Source of the DNA: Macrobrachium rosenbergii
Lineage: Eukaryota > Arthropoda > Malacostraca > Decapoda > Palaemonidae
NCBI RefSeq assembly: GCF_040412425.1
Contig: NC_089781.1
Coordinates: 49,096,727-49,160,726, forward strand
Length of the DNA: 64,000 nt
Direction: 5' to 3'
In this document: positions 56,480 to 64,000 of the stretch, piece after piece
How positions within the stretch are numbered: the first letter of the stretch is position 1
How the letters are laid out: the number at the start of each line of letters is the position of its first letter
Position numbers and translations under genes: made by a program
Notes under the pieces: model-generated
What the model saw: the letters and a program-made list of their open reading frames with translations, nothing else
Databases searched by the model: none
What the model was told of the DNA's origin: nothing

Positions 56480-56840
56480 CTCCCCCTTACTAAAATAAAG
56501 GAAATCTCGTTTCTTTTTCTTCAAAATCCCTTTTTTACCACCCCTTCAAACTATGGAATTGGACCTTGACTTCGGGTCCATGGCCGCTCATGCACCACCT
56601 CTTCTTCACTTACTTCCACTCCAACCACACTAGACTCACCTAGCCTTGGTTTCGGACTACAGTACTTACACCAAGCTCATTCAAACTCTGGAGACTTACG
56701 TCGGCTCCAACCTCACTCACACCTGACATGGCTGCTATCATCTCTTCCATACCCTCATTTATTTCTTCCACACTCTGCCTCAAGCCATCCAAAACTCCTC
56801 CACTTACACTCTCCAGCACTGCTAACTCTCTCTCACTCAC
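56480..56840 (-). pseudogene. Gag C-terminal fragment with polypurine tract
   Basis: Minus strand 56,840-56,640: MSERELAVLESVSGGVLDGL, RQSVEEINEGMEEMIAAM. This is a helical segment resembling the C-terminus of the gag at 32,900-33,202 in composition and heptad pattern. AAGGGGGAG at about 56,490-56,480 is a polypurine tract directly before the LTR. The order gag-end, PPT, LTR, PBS, gag-start is that of a one-LTR circle or of tandem copies sharing an LTR. Confidence 0.65.
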
Positions 56841-56843
56841 ACT

Positions 56844-57576
56844 TAGTGATGTAAATGATTTTTTCCGGTGGAAAAAACCGGTTTTATTCCGGAAAAAACC
56901 ACCAAGATAAAAAACCGGTTTTTTTTCTTGTTTCTCGTATCAAATCTGTAAATAATGGGAAAACAAGCTGTTTGCGTGTTAAATAAACAAAATAACTTAG
57001 TTAAAATTCACATAATAGAATTATTACAGGTTCTTCTATATGCCTATACCATCAACAGGTATGTTTATATACATACTATATATTAGTCCATTGTAGTTGA
57101 TATGTTCTAAATAACATTTAGACAATAAACCACTTACAATATCCAGCAGTACATGGCAATGTTTATACAGGTGGCTGTGTAGTACACAGTCTGTACATGT
57201 CTAATACCTGTCAGGCTGTATCTTTCTCTCACTCCCTCTCCTCACAGTTACTTATATAATTTGCTTAAAATACTTGTGCTACATGTTTGGTAATACTGTA
57301 TTAATTTCTTAGGAATTATCATTGCAATAAGTTTACTTTATAATAGATACATATGATAATGGACACTGTATTATCAATTTATAAGCCTGATAATGTCAAT
57401 TGTTGAAATTATTAATTAATGTAAACAATTTAACCTTAAAGAATTCATTCTTTAGCACGCAACTCTGAGATATAAATAATACAAGAAATTATAAAAGTAC
57501 CGAAAAATTCGGAAAAAACCGGAAAAATACCAGTTTTTTCACCCACCATAAAAAAAACCTGTTTTTTACATGACTA
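56844..57576. mobile_element. hAT-like non-autonomous element
   Basis: Ends TAGTGATGTAAATGATTTTT and, reverse-complemented, TAGTCATGTAAAAAACAGGT. Inside each end are several AAAACCGG / CCGGTTTT motifs (56,860-56,925 and 57,510-57,560). TAG-starting ends with subterminal repeats fit hAT. No convincing 8-bp target duplication is visible. The 730-bp body is AT-rich without coding. Confidence 0.6.
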
Positions 57577-58022
57577 ACCCTACACCATAGGGGATGGCAC
57601 AACATGATCAGAGTGGCCCAAATGTAAGTCAAACTCGCTTGCTAGGACTGAAAATATTACAAGAATACAAACGTCCCCACCTTAATCATATTATGGGGAA
57701 ACCGGATCGAGTCCTATCCCTAGAACCGAACCCCTGGAATCCGTGGTCCAGCCCTTTGAGCTATCTATGTCGATAACTCTCATTATCGGGTAGCTGATGG
57801 GCCTACCACAGTTCTCACTATTTAGCCTCAGATATAAACCCATTCCCAGCTATATCTTTTCCTATTTATCAGGTCCAATAAATTTTAGCTAAAGTGGAAA
57901 ATTCCTCAAGAACTAATCCAAAGAAATATATAATGGTATATGGGACCTTGGACTCAAACCCAGGAACAAATTCCTGGGGTTCAAGAGCCCTCTCACCACG
58001 TCAAGGTGGTCCCAAGTCGAGG
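57576..58022 (-). other. Second copy of the probable LINE 5' leader repeat
   Basis: About 85-90% alike to 34,650-35,108, in the same orientation. It stops exactly where LINE RT coding sequence begins at about 58,023. On the minus strand it would be a LINE leader inserted into the RT gene of another LINE, then cut by the hAT-like element. Confidence 0.45.
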
Positions 58023-58957
58023 GGATTTTCTCCAACAACTTGCATACATAACTTGTTGAAGAGATTGGTCTATAATTGTTCACAATACTAGGATCTCTTC
58101 CAGGTTTCAGTACAGGAATTGTTATGGCATTTCGCCATTCATCCGGAAACAAGATTCTGAGCCATAAATGATTGTAAAGTTTTAATAAGTATGACTTTCC
58201 CAAAGGTGCTAGGTGGCAAATCATTTCAAAGCAAAGATCATCACCTCCAGGAGCAGATTTATTGCTGTTCAAGAACGCATATTCCAACTCTTCCACATTG
58301 AATTCCTTATTATAATATATATCTAACTTTGTCTCAAAATTAAGTATTATAGAATCTGCTTTATTCTTTATTTTTTGAAATGTTTGCCCAAATTTTGGCC
58401 ACTACTTTTGGCAAAACTTTCCCTAGTATGTTACTAATTTCAAAGGGATCTATAACTTTTCTGTCATTATCTAATATAGCTTGTCTGAGTGGTCTAACGT
58501 TTGTTCCATTTAATTTTCGGAATTTTTCCCATACTTTCTGAATGGATGTTTCACTTGTTATTTCTGATACAAAGGGTCTCCAAGATATTATTTTACCTTT
58601 TATGACTTCCTTTCTAAATTTAGCTGATATTTTATTATATAGAGGTTTTAATGCATCTATTTCTAATACTACAACTGTCATTTTTAATACATTTTCTTCC
58701 AAGAATAGTTCTGATTTACTTATTTTATTGAATCTTCTGTTTAGAGAATCTAACCTTCTTGCTAGAGAGAGTTTTTCTTGTACTAATTCAGATAGATCAT
58801 TTGACCACCAGGGGACTTTTATGTTTTTTATTATGGGGTTTTGAATGAGGAATAGCTTTGTCTGCTGCCTTTTTAGTGAAAGATACAAAGAATTCGTTTG
58901 TCTCATTATGATTTCTGAAATAATCATATGGCGGTATATTTCTGCTGTAAAAGTTAA
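58023..58957 (-). pseudogene. LINE ORF2 fragment, second copy
   Basis: Minus strand: NFYSRNIPPYDYFRNHNETN (58,955 down), KVPWWSNDLSELVQEKLSLA, EVIKGKIISWRPFVSEITSE, KVWEKFRKLNGTNVRPLRQA, then after a frameshift NSNKSAPGGDDLCFEMICHL, PDEWRNAITIPVLKPGRDPS, IVNNYRPIS and VCKLLEKI. It matches the LINE copy at 1-1,431 block for block. DIRS copy 3 interrupts it at 58,958. Confidence 0.88.
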
Positions 58958-59300
58958 AAAAGGGATTTTGACAAAGGAAAAATCTATTTCTGAGGGAGGC
59001 CCCATGTCACCCGGTGAAATTCCATACTAACACGAATTTCTAGGTATAAATATTGCTAAGCATACCAGAGAAAAATGCTTTCAGGAATGCTGGAGTTACT
59101 ACCCCCAGATCGATCGACTTCCATATGGAAGACGTCGGTATTACCAAGGGTGAGTGAAAGAATCACAACCACAGAGCCACACTCGATAGACATCCCCATG
59201 TCAAAATCCCCTGGGAAGAGTAGAGAGCCGTTCCAGCCCCTACACTCACCCGCCCGCCAAGCTGACTCCAGCGCCACCTACACCATTCCAGACTAGCACC
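58958..59300 (-). repeat. DIRS copy 3 right inverted terminal repeat with extension
   Basis: In window orientation it starts AAAGGGATTTTGACAAAGGA and matches the right ITRs of copies 1 and 2, including TTCTAGGTATAAATATTGCT and GGAATGCTGGAGTTACTACC. The partner left ITR lies outside the window. Confidence 0.85.
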
Positions 59301-59344
59301 ACCCCCGGTCTTGGCATGTGCAAGAAGGGGGAAACCAGGCCTGG

Positions 59345-59460
59345 GAGGGTCACCGGGTGACATGGGGCCTCCCTCAGAAATAGATTTTTCCTTTGTCAAA
59401 ATCCCTTTTCTGAGCTCGGCCCCATGTCACCCGGTGAAATAGTAACAGAGAATCATGCCA
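59345..59460 (-). other. DIRS copy 3 internal complementary region
   Basis: GATTTTTCCTTTGTCAAAAT then CCCTTTTCTGAGCTCGGCCC and CATGTCACCCGGTGAAATAG. This is the joined-ends sequence seen in copies 1 and 2, followed by the shared AGTAACAGAGAATCATG. Confidence 0.85.
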
Positions 59461-59944
59461 AGACTGCAAAGCTAAAAAAGAAAAAATTTGCAAAAACAAG
59501 GTGATCTGAACAAAAACACATGCTATGAAAAACAGATTTAATAATCATACCTCTCTATAGAAAAGTATCCCATAACAGGTAAGGACAACAACTTAACTTT
59601 AAACACCCAACAAGATAAAGTCACAGACAATCAAACATGAACTTAAATCTAAGGACAAAAAGAGACATTACAACATGAAAAATTATTGAGGTACATGGAG
59701 CATAAATAAAAACAGATCCAGTACCCTAAGACAATCCAAATTCACAGCATATTAAGATACAATCACCAAGACAATCCAGAATACAGGCAATAGTAACATC
59801 AATTATGAGGAGCAAGGCAGTGAGGCATGATTGAACCAGAAGAGCAGGCAGAGAAACAAATGAGGCAGGCGGGCGGGGGGAAAAAGGAAGAGGATTAAGG
59901 ATTATTTGGGTGGGGATGACACTCCCCCACAGCCACTGCAGCAA
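59461..59944 (-). other. DIRS copy 3 3' spacer
   Basis: A-rich sequence without a recognised gene between the internal complementary region and the recombinase. It corresponds to the spacer that carries the LTR insert in copy 1 and the Tc1-like insert in copy 2; here it is uninterrupted. Confidence 0.65.
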
Positions 59945-60850
59945 ATTTCAGGGCTTCTGAGTGATTTTAAATAGTGGCGCTTAAACACTAGAGGTGATTT
60001 CCATCCTGTATACTTGGTAAGTTCAGCAAAATCCATGTTATGGAAATAATTGGTAGAGGTAGCTACCACTGGATATCATGAACCTTGGGGACTGAACTGG
60101 GTTGGCTTGTTTAATAAAATATAGAATTTGCTGCCTTATAGCGTTCAAAGAAAGAGTTCCACCTTTCTCCCTGATGAAAAAGAGGACCCGACTTACACTG
60201 TGGAGTTCTAAGTAGGTAAGACTTCAAGGTATGAACTGGGCATAAGGACTGGTCCTGTGGAAGAGGCACCACCTTCCAAGGGGACCACCTGTCCTGAGGG
60301 TCTTCATTTTTAGCTAGGAACCTTTGATCAGGGGAGAGAAGGACTTCTCCGGATGGAAGGAAATCAACATGATCATCACCTCTAGCGAGAGCCGACAGCT
60401 CTGAAATTCTGGCACCTGAAGCCAAGCTAACCAGAAATAAGGTTTTCCTTAACAGATCCAGGTAAGAGCACTGTAAGTTGTCAATATCAGAGGCTAACTT
60501 AAGAACGTCGTTGAGAAACCACGTAACAGAATGTGGTCGTGTTACGGGTCTCAAACGAGCGCATGCTCTAGGGATTGATGAAAAGTATGAATCTGTAAGG
60601 TCAATTTGAAAACCATACAAAAATACCTTCTTCAAGGCTGATTTAGCTGTAGTAATAGTGGCCGAGTGAAGGCCTTTTCAAACAATGACCTAAAGAAAGT
60701 AACCGCTAAGTTAGTAGTCATAGTTTGAGCTTCAGATGCCTTCAAGAAGGATGCTAACTTTTTGACCACTGAATCATATTGCCTGTGAGTAGACTTCTTT
60801 TATCAGATTCTAAAAACAGTGTGTTAAGCGGGTCAATGTTTGCTCCCTTA
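59945..60850 (-). pseudogene. DIRS copy 3 tyrosine recombinase
   Basis: Minus strand: an N-terminal part with a frameshift near 60,640, then KKVFLYGFQIDLTDSYFSSI, LASGARISELSALARG (Arg) and FLAKNEDPQDRWSPWKVVPL. A frameshift at about 60,175 follows. The HxxR box reads HDIQ followed by a stop, consistent with a few-base deletion that removes the Arg. KYTGWKSPLVFKRHYLKSL keeps the Tyr (about 59,970). The loss of HxxR Arg would abolish strand transfer. Confidence 0.88.
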
Positions 60851-60864
60851 TTAGCAGCAAAACT

Positions 60865-61800
60865 TTACAAAGTCCATAAAACTAGGGCATTCTGAATTCT
60901 TAAGGAAGCTGACACAGTCTTTGTTTGTACTACTTGGGTCAGTCTGGGATTGGGAATCTGATGACTCCGCAACTTGAGCTCCTGAAGTATAGGAAACCAG
61001 TTGCTCTTCGGCCAATAGGGGGCTACTAGAGCCAGTTGGCCCTTGAATGACCTGAGTTTGTGTAGTACTTTCAACAGTATGTTTATTGGGGGCAACAAGT
61101 AAATTCTCTCCCAACTGTTCCAATCTATGGTCATCGCGTCCGTGGCATAAGCCTGAGGGTCCAGGTTCGGGGCTACATAACAAGGAAGCTTGTGGTTGCT
61201 CTCCGTAGCGAACAGATCCACTTGGAGTCCCGGAACCCGGTGGTGAATCCATTTGAATGACTCTTCGTCCAGAGACCACTCTGACTCCAACGGAGTGGTC
61301 CTGGACAGGGAATCCGCCACCACGTTCCGCACCCCCGCTAGGTGGGTGGCTGACAGATGCCAACCGTGCTTGTTCGCCAGGGAGAAGATAGCTACCATCA
61401 CCTGGTTTACGCGACCAGACTTGGAGCCGCCCCTGTTGATGCAATGAACCACCACAGCGCTGTCCAACACCAGCCTGATGTGAATCTGGTTGGCGGGGCG
61501 GAGCTTTTTCAGGGTTAGAAACACCGCCATAGCTTCTAAGGTGTTTATATGGAACTGTTGGAACATTGTAGACCATGTCCCTTGTACTTTTTGTTTTGGT
61601 GAATACCCTCCCCAGCCGCTTAATGAAGCGTCTGTGTGAATCACCAGCGCTGGAGGAGGGAATTGAAGAGGGACTGACTTCGACAGGCCACTGACTGTGG
61701 ACCATGGCCGCAGTCTCACCTTCAAAATCCGTGGGATAGAAGAGAGACTGTCTCTGAGCCTGACATTGGCTCGTCTCCGCCACACTCTGTTTATGTCTTT
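60865..61800 (-). pseudogene. DIRS copy 3 RNase H and methylase-like domain
   Basis: Minus strand: LVIHTDASLSGWGGYSPKQK, FHINTLEAMAVFLTLKKLRP, IRLVLDSAVVVHCINRGGSK and GVRNVVADSLSR give the complete D-E-D-D set in one frame. VPGLQVDLFATESNHKLPCY, DAMTIDWNSWERIYLLPP and LALVAPYWPKSNWFPILQEL follow, with a stop at 60,865. A frameshift at about 61,800 separates it from the RT. Confidence 0.88.
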
Positions 61801-62885
61801 TAACTTCGCTTTAAGAGCAGGTCCGTCACTGAGGCAAATTGAAGGGAGCCGAGGATCCTCTCTTGGGACCGGCGTGATGCTGCTTTGTCCTTCAAAAACT
61901 TCCTGGTAAGGGAAGCAATCTCTTTCCGCTTGGACGGCGGAAGGGATAGCCTGTACGAAGACAGGTCCCACTGGAGGCCCAGCCACTGAAACCGGGACTC
62001 CGGAGTCAAGCGGGACTTCTCCCTGTTCAGCTGGAACCCTAACGATTCCAGGAACTTGACGACTATGGTCGTAGCCTTCCGGCACTCCTGAACTGTTGGA
62101 GCCCAGATTATCCAATCGTCCAGGTACGCTGCTAGGGAGATGCCCTGGGACCGGAGCTGTTGAACTACTGTCTCCGCCAGCTTTGTAAATATCCTGGGGG
62201 CTATATTGAGTCCGAAAGGCATGACTCTGAAGGAGTAGGCTTGTCTCCCTAGCCTGAAACCCAGGTAGGGAGAGAAGTTCCGCGCAATCGGGACGTGATA
62301 GTAAGCGTCTGAAAGATCGATAGAGGTGGTGACGGCTCCACGCGGCAGTAGAGTCCTTACTTGAGCCACCGTAAGCATGCGAAACTTGTCGCATTTTATA
62401 TAGAGATTTAGACGCGACAGATCTAGAATCACTCTTTGCTGATCGGAACCTTTCTTTGGGACAGTGAACAACCTGCCTTGGAACTTGAGGTGCCTTACTT
62501 TCTTTATTGCTCTCTTGTTGAGCAGTTCTGTCACATAGTCCTCCAGGACTATGGAGGGGGGTTGGTAGAACCTGATCAGAGGAGGGGGATCTTTGATCCA
62601 GCTCCAACCCAGACCCTTGGATACAATGCTGTGTGCCCAAGGACTGAAGGACCACTGGTCTCTGAACCAGTAAAGTCGACCACCTACCTGACTGACCTCA
62701 GTGGGAGGAAGCAGGTTTGTTTCCTCTACCACGGCCAACTTTTCCCTTGGAGGCAGAGCCAGGTTTACCTCTGTATGGGGCTCGACCTCTACCCCCCCTT
62801 GCGCTCCTATTAAGGCCGTGAAAGACCCCCCGGCCCTCACAGGTAGAATTGTACGCCGGAGAGGAGACGTACGAGGGTGCAGCAA
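61800..62885 (-). CDS. DIRS copy 3 reverse transcriptase (pol N-terminal part)
   Basis: Minus strand open frame from at least 62,885. It overlaps the gag end (stop at 62,698) by about 190 bases in the +1 frame, as in copy 2. Order: DQWSFSPWAHSIVSKGLGWS, LKFQGRLFTVPKKGSDQQRV, VTTSIDLSDAYYHVPIAR, MPFGLNIAPRIFTKLAETVV, YLDDW at 62,126-62,112, FQWLGLQWDLSSYRLSLPP. All RT catalytic residues are present. It ends at a frameshift (DLLLKRS) instead of running into RNase H. Confidence 0.9.
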   Translation of the reverse strand: MLHPRTSPLRRTILPVRAGGSFTALIGAQGGVEVEPHTEVNLALPPREKLAVVEETNLLPPTEVSQVGGRLYWFRDQWSFSPWAHSIVSKGLGWSWIKDPPPLIRFYQPPSIVLEDYVTELLNKRAIKKVRHLKFQGRLFTVPKKGSDQQRVILDLSRLNLYIKCDKFRMLTVAQVRTLLPRGAVTTSIDLSDAYYHVPIARNFSPYLGFRLGRQAYSFRVMPFGLNIAPRIFTKLAETVVQQLRSQGISLAAYLDDWIIWAPTVQECRKATTIVVKFLESLGFQLNREKSRLTPESRFQWLGLQWDLSSYRLSLPPSKRKEIASLTRKFLKDKAASRRSQERILGSLQFASVTDLLLKRS

Positions 62886-64000
62886 GGGACTGGGCTAGTT
62901 GGACCAGAACAAATTGTTGGGGTTGAGCCTTGGAGGTGGAGGGTTGGCCCACCGCCGAGACCGGGACTGCCTGAACGACTGTCTGGTGAAGAGGTCGCTT
63001 TATGGCGACGAAAAACGTTTCCCAGACTTAGACTGGGAGGTACCAGACTCTGGGGTTTTCCGCTTGTAGGCGGAGATACCCCAACGAAACAAGGCTTTGG
63101 TTGGCTCTGGTAGCTTCCCCAGAACACTTCCTACCTCAGACTCTGGGAACAGGTTCGCCCCAGATAGAACTTTTCATGAGCTTGTTAGGCTCATGACGTA
63201 TGGTGGCATCCAAAATGAACTTGAACTGGCACTCCAACCTTGCCACCATAAAGTCATACAGGTCTGACTGAAACCCTGCTAACAGGGATTTAGCCAGAAC
63301 CTGAAACAGGCATTCCTCTGCGAAGGAGACGGCGGTTGCTTGTTATGCACAGGGAGCTCAAGGATCGGCCTAACCGAGACCGAGCCTCAAACTCCGCCTT
63401 GAGCAAAGCTTCCGGGATCTTGGGAAGCTGCTCGCTAAATTGGGAAGACGCACAATCAGCGTCCAATTTACCCACCGTAAAAGTGGACGGAGCGTCATTC
63501 CAGAACTCGTCACCTCCCGGGAATAGCAGGGATGTGGAGTCCGTCTCCCTCAGCTGAGGCAAGGGTTTGCCGTCAAAGCAAGCCTGGGCCGTTGCTAGAG
63601 CGACCTTGTTAAGGCAGGGAGTGGGTAAATTATCCCCCAAGGAGAACATGGTGTAATTCCCCTTGAAAGGCGTCAGTTTAGTGTTCTCAGTCTGCCACTC
63701 CGTAAGAGTGCGCAGGAGAGCAGACTGCGCTTGGTCTCTTGGGAAGATCACTGTCTCCCTAGGGACCTTGTCCGAGCGTACCCAGGCTTCCTCCGTCAGC
63801 CTAACGAAGCCTGGGTAAGGGGGCAGGAGATCAGGAGGGAAGAACTCCAACTCCTCCAGGCGTCTCGTGCCAAGACCTTCAATTGTTAAGGTGTCTTCGT
63901 GCCGAATGGCACAAAGAGCAAAGCGCCATGGGTTCCCTACAGCGAAGGGAGGGAGGTCAGCCGTATCAGGGATCTCGTACTGTGGATCGGCCCCGCCGGA
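62698..64000 (-). pseudogene. DIRS copy 3 gag, partial
   Basis: Minus strand from the window edge. The gag core has EFFPPDLLPPYPGFVRLTEE, VPRETVIFPRDQAQSALLRT and LLKAEFEARSRLGRS. A frameshift near 63,345 and another near 63,130 follow, and the tail GVFHGLNRSARGGRGRAPYR ends GRGRGNKPASSH at 62,698. The N-terminus, intron and zinc-motif exon lie beyond the window. Confidence 0.82.

Larger units (their letters stand above)
58958..64000 (-). mobile_element. DIRS retrotransposon copy 3, minus strand, cut by window end
   Basis: Right ITR with extension 58,958-59,300, internal complementary region 59,345-59,460, recombinase 59,945-60,850, pol 60,865-62,885, gag 62,698-64,000 (continuing outside). 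It has the longest intact RT of the family in this window. It is inserted into the LINE fragment between 58,957 and an unseen partner beyond 64,000. Confidence 0.9.

Overview
This 64-kb window is eukaryotic, intron-bearing, AT-rich DNA made almost entirely of nested mobile elements. I found no host gene, rRNA, tRNA or CRISPR array. A decapod crustacean (shrimp, crayfish or crab type) is the most likely source. The reasons are tyrosine-recombinase DIRS retroelements of two families, an arthropod-style I/Jockey-group LINE, piggyBac, pogo/Tc1 and hAT-like DNA transposons, and very dense (GA)n, (AGT)n and (AT)n microsatellites. The taxon is inference; no marker gene is present.

Layout. (1) 1-35,108: one LINE copy on the minus strand, cut into about eight pieces by insertions. 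From its 5' end the pieces are a probable leader (35,108-34,597), ORF1 (22,872-15,527), ORF2 endonuclease (13,314-1,432 in pieces) and endonuclease end plus RT start (1,431-1, leaving the window). The inserts are a 31-bp-TIR element (1,432-2,660), an old DIRS copy A (2,921-10,967), a pogo-like element (11,080-12,676), a small MITE (about 12,868-13,214), a piggyBac-type MITE (13,339-15,526), a full piggyBac (16,776-22,445) and DIRS copy 1 (22,952-34,596). DIRS copy 1 itself holds a gag-only LTR retrotransposon (30,353-33,902). Removing an insert rejoins the LINE reading frame at five of the junctions I read by hand.

(2) 35,219-45,408: DIRS copy 2 of the same family, with a Tc1-like transposon (42,877-44,672) in its 3' part. 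(3) About 45,660-51,060: a second, more decayed DIRS family on the minus strand, interrupted by a candidate solo LTR with a 5-bp target duplication. A LINE RNase H fragment lies to its right. (4) 51,555-56,479: two gag-bearing LTR units in tail-to-tail inverted orientation, forming a roughly 4.9-kb imperfect palindrome centred at about 54,077, followed by a gag C-terminal fragment and a hAT-like element. (5) 57,576-64,000: a LINE fragment interrupted by DIRS copy 3 on the minus strand, which runs off the window.

The DIRS family is the best-resolved system here. Copies share inverted terminal repeats of about 290-315 bp, a right-end extension of about 28 bp, and an internal complementary region that reproduces the joined ends. 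They also share a gag gene with an apparent spliced intron, a zinc-motif exon, a +1 gag/pol overlap, and RT, RNase H, methylase-like and tyrosine-recombinase domains. Every copy seen carries inactivating damage, so these read as relics or non-autonomous copies.
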